From Symbiodinium microadriaticum (Eukaryota > Sar > Dinophyceae > Suessiales > Symbiodiniaceae): DNA of 64,000 nt. Position 1 is the stretch's first letter; each line of letters begins with the position of its first letter. The stretch spans positions 1,127,841 through 1,191,840 of the forward strand of contig LSRX01000082.1 in the NCBI GenBank assembly GCA_001939145.1, written 5' to 3'. Below, piece after piece: positions 38,317 through 48,897 of this stretch. Below the pieces are notes generated by a model. The model had not been told where the DNA came from, did not search any database, and saw only the letters and a program-made list of their open reading frames with translations. The position numbers and the translations under genes were made by a program.

Positions 38317-40528
38317 ATGCAGTCTCTCTGCCTGCTCCTGGCGCTGGCGGCCTCTGCCGCCCTCGCGCCCGTGCCTGAGCCCGGCTTCGGACCAGCCAGC
38401 CGGAGCGGTGACGCTGTTAGCCTCGTGCTGTTACTTGTAGCTTGTAGCGTCGTGCTGAGGTCGCAGGTGCAGGTGACCCCGGTGCAGAAGGTGGTCCAGC
38501 TGTTGGAGAACATGAAAGAGAAGGGCACGAAGGAGATGCAGGAGGAGGAAGTCCAATACACGAAGTTCAAGCAGTTCTGTGACATGACGCTGCGGGAGAA
38601 GGAGGCGGCCATCGATGAAGCGGCCGACAAGATCGAGACCCTCGAGGCGGACATCGAGAAGGCCGCATCGGAGGCGGAGCGCCTAGGCAAGGAGATGTCG
38701 GAGCATCAGGCGGACATCGAGGCCGCGACGGCGGAGAAGGAGAAGGCGACGGCCGTCCGTGAGAAGGGCCGAACGGACTTCCAACTGACCCTGAAGGATT
38801 ACAGCGAGTCTATCGATGCCATCGCCCGTGCACTGAAGGCTTTGAAGGAGGAGGACAAGAAGACAGCCCTGCTGCAGCTGGCGGACGCCAAGCTCCTCCC
38901 CGACGAGGCACGGCAGAGTCTGCTAGACACACAGGGCCCAGCGCCGAAGACCTACGAATTCCAGTCCGGGGGCGTGATCAGCATGCTCGAGGGCCTTCAG
39001 GACAAGTTTGTTGACGAGCGCATCAGCCTGGAGAGGGAAGAGCAGAAGAAGCGCCATGCCTACGAGATGCTGGCCCAGAGCCTGGATTCGCAGCTGGCAC
39101 AGTCCAAGAAGGAGCAGGAAGAGAAGGGACAGTTCAAGGCCAAACAGCTACAGAGCAAGGCCTCATCCGAGGGCGACCTGGGTGAGACGAAGGTCGAGAA
39201 GCAGTCTGACGAGAAATACTCCACCGACCTCGCGGCCACCTGCAGCAAGAAGGCCGCGGCCTTTGCGGCGCGCCAGAAGCTGCGACAAGAGGAGATCGAG
39301 GCTATCGAGAAAGCCAAAGGCATCATCGCCGGAGAGGCAGTGGCTGGCAGTGCGGGCAAGCACTTGCCCAGCCTCTTGCAAGGTCCAAAAAGGACGGCTT
39401 TGGCGTTCCTGCGCTCCGAGGTGCGGGAGCCACAGAGCGAGCGGGTGGCCCGTTTCCTGCAGCAGCGGGCTTCGGCTTTGAACAGCCGCGTGCTCTCTGC
39501 CGTGGCCGGTCGGGCGGCCGCAGATCCCATCGCCAAGGTGCGAACGATGATCGAGCAGCTGATCACGAAGATGCAGACACAGCAAAACGAAGAGGCCAGC
39601 AAGAATGGCTGGTGCAATGCCGAGCTGGCATCCAACAAGGCCACCCGCGAGGAGAAGACCGACGCAGTGGACGAGCTCTCTTCAGACGCAGACGAGCTTT
39701 CCACGGCCATCGGCAAGCTCGGCGAGGAGGTTTCGACATTGAGCAGGCAGGTTTCAGAGTTAGATGCCGACATGGCCAAAGCCACGCAGATGCGGGAGGA
39801 GGAGAGTGCCAAGAATGCTGCCACAGTAAAGGATGCCAAGGAGGCACAGGCGGCCGTAGCCCAAGCACTGCTCGTACTCCGAGACTTCTACAAGAAAGCC
39901 GCCGGCGCCAGCTCCTTNNNNNNNNNNNNNNNNNNNNNNNNNNNNNNNNNNNNNNNNNNNNNNNNNNNNNNNNNNNNNNNNNNNNNNNNNNNNNNNNNNN
40001 NNNNNNNNNNNNNNNNNNNNNNNNNNNNNNNNNNNNNNNNNNNNNNNNNNNNNNNNNNNNNNNNNNNNNNNNNNNNNNNNNNNNNNNNNNNNNNNNNNNN
40101 NNNNNNNNNNNNNNNNNNNNNNNNNNNNNNNNNNNNNNNNNNNNNNNNNNNNNNNNNNNNNNNNNNNNNNNNNNNNNNNNNNNNNNNNNNNNNNNNNNNN
40201 NNNNNNNNNNNNNNNNNNNNNNNNNNNNNNNNNNNNNNNNNNNNNNNNNNNNNNNNNNNNNNNNNNNNNNNNNNNNNNNNNNNNNNNNNNNNNNNNNNNN
40301 NNNNNNNNNNNNNNNNNNNNNNNNNNNNNNNNNNNNNNNNNNNNNNNNNNNNNNNNNNNNNNNNNNNNNNNNNNNNNNNNNNNNNNNNNNACCCGTCGCC
40401 CCCACGTCGCCCCACGTCGCCCGCTCCCTCGCCTGCAGGTCTGAGAGCCGCGCTGTCGCTGTCCTTCCGCCTTTCGTGCCCAGGTGGCGGACCTCCAGGA
40501 GGCCCTCGAGATGCTCGAGAAGGTCTGA
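38317..40528 (+). CDS. Secreted coiled-coil protein, candidate trichocyst matrix protein (twin 1)
   Basis: MQSLCLLLALAASAALAP is a clear signal peptide. The mature part is Glu/Lys/Ala-rich coiled coil from about residue 55: TPVQKVVQLLENMKEKGTKE, YTKFKQFCDMT, AADKIETLEADIEKAASEAE, YEFQSGGVISMLEGLQDKFV, GKHLPSLLQ, RVARFLQQRASALNSR, WCNAELASNKATREEKTDAV. A 473-N gap (39918-40390) hides the rest. The last exon after TGCCCAG encodes VADLQEALEMLEKV and a stop at 40526-40528. Long secreted heptad-rich families of this kind form the crystalline cores of trichocysts in Paramecium, and candidates are known in dinoflagellates; the assignment is inference from architecture. No intron is visible before the gap. 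Confidence 0.7.
39918..40390. other. Assembly gap (473 N) inside twin gene 1
   Basis: The gap begins right after GGCGCCAGCTCCTT and ends before ACCCGTCGCCCCCACGTCGC. The same two borders flank the 493-N gap in the twin at 50499-50991. By comparison with the paralogue at 54388 the gap should hide about 140 codons plus the start of the last intron. Confidence 0.95.
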
Positions 40529-42826
40529 CGGTCCGAGCAGGGACCACAGTGCTTTGTGCTGCACGTGTTCCGTGAGGCCAAAGTGCCCAGAGCTGGCATT
40601 GCTTCTGATGCCATGGGCAGAAAGGGACGAGCAGTGATGTGCAGTTCGCTACTTCGACCCCGGACCTATGACATGCCACGTGCTCTTGGTCTTGGCTTGG
40701 CAGGTGGTCATTGCCGTGGTCGATCGAGCTGGCGATGTGGCAGCAACTGCCAGGGAGTTGCTTGTCCGGGCTCCCCGTGCTGATTTGATCTCATGGTTAC
40801 GCAGCTTGGTTGTCCCCAACTGTTAACAAAGTGCTGGGAGACTTCAAGCCTGTGCTCAGCAGCTGACTCCGGAAGCTCTACGAAGCCATCTGACATATCC
40901 TTGAAGTCAATTCCTCTCCGTACATTCAGTGCACCTATTGCCCGAATCGATATGTGCCTCCCCCCCCTTCGTCAGCACACAGCTGTTCCACAAGGCTCAA
41001 CTGGTTGGCGGATTTGCTCAGAGTTCTGTTGCTTCTGCCTTGATGTCTTCGTGCCAGCACGGGCACCTGGAGATCCTGGAGTTGCCGGCTGACTATCCGA
41101 GAGGCCTTCGGGGATTTGTCTGCATACGTCCGGTCCGAGCATGTTCCTGCCTCGTGACATACGTGAAGCATAGACAGTCGTAGAGAGTATGTGCTACTGT
41201 TCCTGCGCGGTTTTGCTGAGTTGTGCTGTTGGAGAGAAGATGTCGACAACCGTGGCCGCCGTCCCATCAGCCTCAGTCTGACACTCAATCCACATCTTCG
41301 TCCTGCCTCCCCAATTACCCGGATGACTGATGAACAAACCTGCCGCAAAGACAAAATCGCAGAAGCGGGTTGGCTTCTGCAATTCCTTTGGCCTTGCTCG
41401 TGTCTGTGTTCTTTGCTCCTGGTCTCCTGGTTTGTAGAGGTCGTCATGCACCCCATGGCCGTACGGCAAAGGTGCACAGATACACGCCAATCGAGAAAAG
41501 CTGGCCCCTCCCTACGTGCTGGAGCCTCCTGGAATGCTTTGAGCCTTCCAGGTTCGTGCCCCGTCACAGTCTGGAACTCAGCAACACTGCATTGAAAACA
41601 GTCAGCATGCGCTTGTCATTGATACGGATATGACTAGCACTCTGATTCTGTTTATTGCTACTGGCACTGCCAAGTCGAGGATCGTCAATACCTCTTCTCG
41701 AGCACCACAGTCGTGTAGCGGTAGTGCTGCTTTCAGTCGTCAGGGGTGGACGTGGCCGAGGCTGAGGTTGTGCTGGTACCAAGTAGCCGTCGTGGTGGTG
41801 GTGCTTGTGTAGCAGCGACTGCAGCAGGAATTAGCCATAGGGGCAGTGATGACATTCAGATCCTAGTCAGGGTTCAAAGGTGGCAAGACTGTGGTCCAAG
41901 TCGAGCACCTGCACCCGTCAAACCTAGCCAACAAGTTTGTCAAGACTAGGTCGCTAACTTCCCGCTAAATTGGAACCTCTCTGCTGTTGTCACCGGCACT
42001 GCCCTGGACAAGAGCTTTTCTCTAGGAAGTTGGATCATCGTTCCTCGATCGTCACTGTGGTCGTCTTGATAAAGCATTGTGCCGACGATGGCCTGGGCCT
42101 ACCATGTGTTTTGTAGGCCAACACGGTAGTTCCCGATGTATAAGCTGTTGTTGGCATGGCCCATTGCACTCGAGAAATCGATAGTGAAGTCCGGATGGAT
42201 GAGTACGGCTACCCTACGATACATGATTCACGATCTCTTTGTACATATGTACTGATTTTGACACAGCTTCGGTTTGATGACCTCGTATTTCGATCTTTCG
42301 GCTACAGAAGAGACAGAGACTGGTTCCGTTGTTAATCTATTGTAACCATGCGTAAACTCTGTTGATGCTGGTTTTATTATTAGCACAAACTGGCTCTCCA
42401 TGCTTTCATTTCCCTGGGCTTTGCCTAGGCTCCCTTCTTACATCCCCATATAACCATATGTGTGTGTGTGTGTGTGTGCGCATTTGTGCTGCGACTTCCC
42501 ACCACGTCCGTCAGCCGAGCCGCTGCGACACTAAGGTTTTCCATTTCAGGTGGCGTACCCAAGATGAGAACTCCTATCGACCACTGCATCCAGATTGCAC
42601 GGAGCAGAGAGAAGTGGAACAACAAATGAAAAGTGGGTCATTATGGGACCATTGAGGAAGGGATTGCTAAGACAACCACATGATCTGCTGCAGCAAGGAA
42701 TTTGGGCTCAATTCAGTTGTGCTCGAAGTCCCTTCTGCAGCAAGCCTGCTACAATGAAGAGCCACATCCTGACATCTAGTCGAAGCCTGCATCGAACCCT
42801 TTCGAACCTGGACTTGCTCAGGCGCC
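40529..42826. other. Spacer between secreted-protein genes, no gene recognised
   Basis: The sequence after the stop at 40528 is unrelated to that after the twin gene's stop. Several frames of 60-210 codons exist on both strands (for example minus 40935-41567) but overlap one another and show no motif. A (TG)n tract lies at about 42460-42478. Confidence 0.45.
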
Positions 42827-45800
42827 ATGGCGATTTACTTGGCATTGGCTCCGTTGGCCATGGTCGCGCACGGGCCACAGCCTGAGCCGACGAGTCGTTG
42901 ATGGCTAGAGAGAGCCTGGACGAAAATTCAACACTGAGGTCGCAGGTCACGCCGGTTCAAAAGGTGGTTACTCTCATGGAGACTTGGCCACTCTGTTTTG
43001 TCCTGCATGCGCACCGGGATGTGTGCGTGTGTTTGAACTGTCCTCGTTAATGAGCACATGGGGTCACTCGTTTGATTTGGTGTATGCGGTGGGACGGAGT
43101 GTCTGCAGGCGAGTTCCGCCCAAACCATACCCCATTGGCGAATCGTTCCATTCAGTTTTGAATGCCATCCCCTGGCGTTTGGCACACTTGGCGCCAAAAT
43201 ATGCATCTCATCCTCGTTACTGTGCCATCATCATCATCATCATCATCATGATCACCATTATCATCATGATCATCATCATCATCATCATCAGCATCAGCAT
43301 CAGCATCAGCATCAGCATCAGCGGTATCGCCATCGGCATCATCATCGTCATCATCATCATCATCATCAGCATAATTGCGTATTGTGTTTGTGCACAGATC
43401 AAATCAGCAATCGAGTCGACTTGCAAGCGTGATCTTCGCTTTTTTTTGTCACGGCGCCTTGTTGCTGGAATGGCATACGGCGCATACGGCGCAGACCAGC
43501 CTGATGTTTTCCTTGCCTCGCTTAAGTACCCGTTCAGCTCCGCTCAGTACGTGTGACCTGTGCGCAGGTGCGCATGCACAGCGTATATGAGGCCTGTCGC
43601 CTTCCCTTTGTGCTGCCCTAATCCATGGAAGCTCCGAAGCCGGCCGACCCTGACCAACTGTTGTTGCAACAGCAAGAAAGGACCGATGCAAATTTGTAGG
43701 ATGAGGTGTAGCTGCACCTTTCTTTGTTGTTGCAGAACCTCCCTCATGAGACTGACAACAGTGCTGGGACTATTTTTGGCGCCGACCTCACTGTGCGCCT
43801 GCTGTGTTGTGTTGGCGCGTAAGGTTGATGCGTGCTGAGTATGTGTATGCATGTGCTGCTTGCTAGACCGAGCCGTGCGGGAATAGAGGCAGCTGCCTAT
43901 GGGGAAATTCCACAACAATGGGAATAGTTGCAGCGGGTTCGCCCGAGTGATTTGTTGCTTTTCGCAGGGGCCTCAGTCTGGGCCTTGCAGCTCATTGTGT
44001 GCTTGCGCGTATCAACTGCGCTGGGTTTTCACGAGAGGGGAACATGTTGGTGCTGTGGTCTGAGCCTGTCTGGTTCACTTTGGGGGACTAGTGATTTCCG
44101 AGCAGACAGAACGTTGACAGGGGTGCGCGTGCGGGTGGGTCGGAAGGAAGAACGAGAGAGCGTGAGCGAGTGCGTAGACGGGCTACTTTAGCACCGATCT
44201 GCAGTGGGACATCCGCCACTCGATAGGCATAGTCCCGACGCAGCTGCAAGAGCCAGCTTCTGCGGGTGGTGCTGCGTGGTTTCAAGCGAGTCAGATAGGC
44301 GGCATAACGCATGTGGGATGGACTCACCCACCGTCGGCAGACGCAACTGACGGCAGATGTAGCGATGATCACGCCTGTTTTCTGACTTGTTTTCGGTGGA
44401 AGCAGGTTTCTGGGACAGGTTTAGGTTGCCACTTGAGACGTCGGGTGGCGTTTGAGAAAGGACCAAAGCCACCGACATTGCTTCCGAGGAAGAAATGGTC
44501 GAAAAGGGCAAGTCGGAGACAGAAAACGAAAAGACCCAGCGCCTCAATCACACATCGAACATGGAATTCGTGGAGTACATGCTTTACCAATTCTGGTGTC
44601 TTCTGCCTATGGTGGAAATGCATCTGAGGTTTGCCGAGTACGTCAAGTTCTGTGCTCTGGCCTTAGGACATCAGAAGCCCAGGAGCCTAGTGGCCGAGGA
44701 GCGTGTTCGCTGTAGATTGCAGAGTGGTCAGCGGCCCCAGTTTAATCGAGTCATGATGCAGCTGAGGAAGATACCACCTCCGCGAAGAAGACTGCCATTG
44801 AAGAGGCTGATGCACGGATCGAAAGCCTCACCGCATCTATTGACAAGGCTGGTTAACGGCTTTCAGGTGTGGGTGCCAGCGGGGTCTTTGCATGCATTTG
44901 GCAGGCCTCCTCGGATGTGGACCAGCTTACCTCCGAGATTGCCGAACTGGACAACATCATTGCCTCTACCAGCGCGGCGGGAGTCTCATGGGAAGATTGA
45001 AGTTTGATCTGTAAGTGAGCATGCATAGTTCGGGCGCTGCAGGAGAAGGCAAATGCCACTTCCATTCGTCAGAAGGAGGCGCCTGCCTTGGTAGCAGTGG
45101 CAGCAGCAGCAGGAGGAGGAGCAGGAGGAGGAGAAGGAGGAGGAGGAGGACGAGGAGCAGCAGCAGCAGCAGCAGCGCAGCCGGAGCTTGTTCAATATGC
45201 GACGTCGGATACAAGCCGGCGGGATGAATGCAAGTTTTGCCTCGATAGCTGCCAACCACTGCTGGCAAAGCCAGCGTCTTAACCATCGCCGTTCCAGGTC
45301 AGAGGTGTCAATGACCTAGTAGTAGGCATGTGATCTCCTTAATGCCAGGCGGCAGATTACTCAGCGACCCTCACGGACTATGTCGAAGCTTGGTTGCCAA
45401 TTTTTCAGCAGACGAGACCAATTGATATGCAATCTTGCCCCAGGACTCCATAACCGCTATGGGCAAGGCTCTCACTGCGCTGAAGGACGATGACAAACCT
45501 CAAAGAGAGAAAGGCCAAGAAGAGCCGATCTGTTAACATCTTTAGGAAGCTCCACAATTGACATGCTCACGTTTCTGGAGTATGTTGGGTTCCATAGGAG
45601 CGATTAGTTGACCTTCGAAAAGCTACCACATGCTTGCCCAGCCAGTGTGCAGGAGCAGCCTCAAACCCGTCCGCAGACCACTTCTCTGGTGCAACTGTCA
45701 GATCTTTACCAGACAAGGCCACTCGCCATGGCTATTGAGCCGACATTGGTGCAGTGCTTCTGGCGTCCCTGCGTCTCCCTCTGCCCCTCTCTGAATTTGG

Positions 45801-48744
45801 AAGCGCATGCTTTGTAAAGACGTGGATGATCCAAGGAAGCTGAGCCCCTCAGAGGCCTCCAAGTACTTGGACGCTTTCTTGACGGGCCACACCGCAGCAG
45901 GGCATGCAAGTGACCGGCATGGGGATGGGTTGGACGAACATGTGAGCATGAAGCATGCCGCGCGTCTCCCGAGGCAGGCAAGACGGAGTCTCTTCTTTCC
46001 GAAGCACAAGAAGCACAAGCCCAACCAGCAGCCCTGGCCTCGCAAACAGTGCTTGCCTCCGAGCCGAGTAATTCTTTAGTGGCAGAGGCCGGATACGAGT
46101 TTCAATCCGATGGTGTCATTGAGATGCTCGAGAAGCTCGAGGTCCAGTTCAAGGAGGATGGGACCTTCTCTGGACAGTTTTAGCCTGTGACAGCAGAAAC
46201 AGAGTCTTGGCAGGAGAAGAACTCGCTGAAGCTGGAGGAGCAGAAGAAGAAGACCGCTTTCCAGAACCTGATCACCGGCCTGGACTCCGAAAGCACCGAC
46301 GCCACGAAGAGCAAACAGACCAAGCTGAAGGAAAAGGCGAGCATCTCAGAGCAGAAGGCCAAGGATGAGTCTGAGCTGGCGGACACCACTTCCACCAGGA
46401 AGGAGGACGCGAAGTACAAGAAGGATTTGGAGATGAGCTGGGAGGCTCGTGCAGCGGAGTTCAAGAGCCGACAGAAGCTGCGCGGAGAGGAGCTGGAAGC
46501 TCTTGGTAAAGCCATTGACATCATCTCGGGCGATGCCGTCACGGGCGCTGGCAAGCATCTGCCAGGCTTGCTGCAAAGCGGCACAGCCATGGCGGTCGTG
46601 AATGTCAACCGCTCTCTTCGCACACCGAGCTTCCGGAAGGTGGCAGGCTTAGTCTTTGCGACACGCTAGGGGGCTGTGACTGCTTTGCACAGTGGACAGC
46701 CAGGACTAGGACTTGTGGGCCTTCATCGCTTCAGTGTGTAATGCAAATCATTTGCACGATCAGTTGGCTTGTGCGGTGCGAGAAAGCTTGGACTCAGTTT
46801 CACTGAGGAGCCTGGGAACCAAGTCATTCTCGACACTGAGCACCAAGAAAGTAAAGCAACAAGCACGAGCGCAAGCTGCCGGTGCAAAGCATCCAACCTG
46901 GTTGTCAGAGGCAGCTGTCAGCTACATGCAGATGAACATGTAAATGTTAGTTTGCAACACAGACATAAACGACCTTCGCGACACACCTCCCAAGCAGTTT
47001 GCGACATGGCAGATTTCAAGCATGCTCCTTGCCAACACCTTGTGCGGAAATATCAATCTCGGACACATCGAAACCAGAGCTAGTCTAGGCCCCTAGGCGC
47101 TTTTGGGTCCAACCGAGGCATGTCTTTCATTTTGCGGGGTCCGATTTATTGACATCTTCGCAGAGCACAGGCTTGCACATCCTTGGCCCAGTGTCATGCA
47201 AATCACTTACTTCATGTTTACCGCGCACCGTCCCGTCAGCATGAACGGTGCGAAAGAGCTTGGACTCAAGTCCCAAGTCTCATTGAGCTCGAGCTATTTG
47301 CGGCTAAGCCCGGCTCTTGTCGAGACGCGTGGCGTGCGAGGGCTGCAAGGCGTTCTGAAGTGCAATCGCGGAAAATCGGAGACTCAATCGTGCGCGAAAT
47401 CCTCGGCTGTAACCTCACGAACCCCTTCATGCATGTCTCCTCGACATGGAGACTCACAGATAAGATGTCGAGGTAAGTCACGAACGATCGAAAATCACTT
47501 GGGGCCCGGTTGCTGCTTTTGGCAGTGCGCCAAGCGCCGGACTGAGAAAACAGAAGCTGAGGGCCAAGTTGCCAGGAGCTGATTTTGACAAGGCGGACCA
47601 TGCTCTTCGAACTAAAGACGTAGGATGAAGCAGGCGCAGCCACCTCGCTGAATGCGGCAAGCCGCGCATCGAACGCCGTGCAACGCTCCTCGAGCAGAGA
47701 CATCTCAGCATCCAGTGTGCCAGTCAAGGGCATGTTGCCACAGAAGGCCTTTGCCCTTGTCCTTAGGGTCCCGAGGGCCGGTTCTGTCTGAAGCAGAAGC
47801 GAGAAACACGTCCATCCAGCGCTGAGGTGGCCGACTTTCTGCAGGAAAAGGCTGCTGTTTTGCACAGCCAGGAGCTGGCCGCCCTGGCCATGCGGCTTCA
47901 AGCCGACCCCATCGACAAGGTGAAGGAGATGATCGAGAACATGATCACCCGAATGGAGAAGGATGCCGCTGCCGAGGCAACCAAGAAAGCTTGGTGCCAG
48001 GAGGAGCTCAGCGAAAACGAGGAAGCCCGCGGAGCGAAGAACGACGAGATCGAAGCCTTGGAGGCCGACGAAGCCAAGCTGAAGTCCTCACTCCAGCAGC
48101 TCGCTGCGGACCTTCAGGCGCTCGATGAGCAGGTGAAGGACATGAACGCTGCCATGACCGAGGCGACAAGCATTCGCCAGAAGGAGAAGGAGGAGAACAC
48201 GGTAGCCATTAAGGACGCGAAAGCCGCCCAGGCTGCGGTAGCCGAAGCCCTCAGCGTGCTGAACGAATTTTATGCCAAGGCCGGGCAGGCGACGGCTCTT
48301 GTTCAAGCGCAGGCCAGGGCAGGTCCGCAGCCCTTCGAGAAGCCCTACACTGGGATGGGTTCAGAGAGCGGCGGGGTGCTGGGGATGATTGAAGTGATCC
48401 AGTCTGACTTCGCCCGCCTGGAGGCTGAAACGACTGCTGCCGAGCAGTCCGCTGCAAAGGAGTATGAGTCCTTCATGGACGATTCAAAGCTTGACATGGC
48501 ATCAAAGGAGAAGGATATCTCGCACAAGTCATCCCGGAAAGATTCCGAGACTCAGGCCCTTAGCTCCCTTCAAGCCGACCTGGCGAGCGTGAAGAAAGAG
48601 CTCTCGGCTGTCATGAAGACATACGAAGAGCTGAAGCCACAGTGTGCCGATGAGAGCGCTTCTTACGAAGAGCGAAAGGCGAAGCGCGATGCCGAGATCA
48701 AATCTTTGGAGGAAGCCCTTAAGGCCTTGAACATTGCCCGATGA
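42827..48744 (+). CDS. Secreted coiled-coil paralogue 3, at least ten small exons
   Basis: Pieces of the same family appear in order: signal peptide MAIYLALAPLAMVAHGPQPE (42827), STLRSQVTPVQKVVTLME (42928), EMVEKGKSETENEKTQ (44490), AEYVKFCAL (44640), AKKTAIEEADARIESLTASI (44780), DQLTSEIAELDNIIAS (44925), LQEKANATSIRQKEA (45040), DSITAMGKALTALKDDDK (45447), SPSEASKYLDAFLTG (45842), AGYEFQSDGVIEMLEKLEV (46088), then the two long exons 46214-46639 and 47827-48744. The reading frame changes between the signal peptide and the next segment, so a border is missing or the copy is damaged. In contrast to its neighbours it is strongly intron-split. Role as for the twins. Confidence 0.65.
43205..43380. 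repeat. (ATC)n / (CAT)n microsatellite inside paralogue 3 intron
   Basis: CATCATCATCAT with AGCATC variants runs for about 160 bp within the long first intron of paralogue 3. The matching poly-Met, poly-Ile or poly-Ser frames are translations of the repeat, not genes. Confidence 0.9.
45086..45180. repeat. GCAGGAGGA-type microsatellite inside paralogue 3 intron
   Basis: GGCAGCAGCAGCAGGAGGAGGA repeats lie between the LQEKANATSIRQKEA piece (about 45030-45078) and the next exon. It is intronic by position. Confidence 0.8.
46010..46156 (+). CDS. Paralogue 3 exon with YEFQS motif
   Basis: The frame gives AQAQPAALASQTVLASEPSN, SLVAEAGYEFQSDGVIEMLE and KLEVQFKE, aligning with TYEFQSGGVISMLEGLQDKF of the twins. 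The following intron has no usable GT or GC; GATGGG right after AAGGAG (46157) would give a 57-bp GA-AG intron in phase 0 to the exon at 46214. Confidence 0.65.
46214..46639 (+). CDS. Paralogue 3 middle exon
   Basis: After TTGGCAG the exon reads EKNSLKLEEQKKKTAFQNLI, KQTKLKEKASISEQKAKDES, AEFKSRQKLRGEELEALGKA, IDIISGDAVTGAGKHLPGLL and ends SFRK at a GTGGCA donor (46640). It aligns with the twins' EQKKRHAYEMLAQSLDSQLA to GKHLPSLLQ region. Both borders are phase 0. Confidence 0.8.
46640..47826 (+). other. Paralogue 3 intron with internal diverged duplication
   Basis: This phase-0 intron is 1,187 bp long. Segments near 46735-46805 and 47195-47275 share ATGCAAATCA and GGTGCGA(G)AAGCTTGGACTCA words in the same order, so part of the intron is duplicated. 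No gene was recognised inside; the long minus-strand frame 47266-47901 overlaps the next exon in antisense. Confidence 0.5.
47827..48744 (+). CDS. Paralogue 3 C-terminal exon
   Basis: A 306-codon exon after GCTGAG reads VADFLQEKAAVLHSQELAAL, KAWCQEELSENEEARGAKND, VAEALSVLNEFYAKAGQATA, then the conserved YTGMGSESGGVLGMIEVI and SDFARLEAETTAAEQ, FMDDSKLDMASKEKDISHKS, ending LEEALKALNIAR and a TGA. It aligns through its whole length with 55600-56578 of paralogue 4. No intron interrupts this part. Confidence 0.85.
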   Translation: MADFLQEKAAVLHSQELAALAMRLQADPIDKVKEMIENMITRMEKDAAAEATKKAWCQEELSENEEARGAKNDEIEALEADEAKLKSSLQQLAADLQALDEQVKDMNAAMTEATSIRQKEKEENTVAIKDAKAAQAAVAEALSVLNEFYAKAGQATALVQAQARAGPQPFEKPYTGMGSESGGVLGMIEVIQSDFARLEAETTAAEQSAAKEYESFMDDSKLDMASKEKDISHKSSRKDSETQALSSLQADLASVKKELSAVMKTYEELKPQCADESASYEERKAKRDAEIKSLEEALKALNIAR

Positions 48745-48851
48745 CGATAGAGCAGGACTTGAGCGAAAAAGAGTGTCACGGCTGAAGTCTGTATGTCAGG
48801 CCTATGATTGAAATTTCGCACTGAGACTGCTGCTTGGGTGAGCCGGGCATG

Positions 48852-48859
48852 GGCTCAAG
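48852..48859 (+). promoter_or_regulatory. Possible truncated spliced-leader relic upstream of twin gene 2
   Basis: GGCTCAAG followed by GCTC, 39 nt before the ATG, mirrors the same word upstream of twin 1. It is the only obvious similarity upstream of the ATG apart from a TTGGCCCA word and the final GTACA. Confidence 0.25.
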
Positions 48860-48897
48860 GCTCCATAGGGGTTGGCCCATCCCATAGCTTCAGTACA

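Noticed and set aside
39060-39839. Minus-strand frames of 259 and 140 codons under the twin genes
   Set aside because: They are antisense shadows of the coiled-coil exon, repeated identically at 49641-50420 because the sense genes are identical; the Ser/Leu-rich composition is that of reversed Glu/Lys codons.
43217-43426. Poly-Met minus-strand frame
   Set aside because: Translation of the (CAT)n microsatellite within an intron.
45086-45180. Poly-Leu or poly-Ser coding frames
   Set aside because: GCAGGA microsatellite located between two exons of paralogue 3; no selection for a frame is visible.
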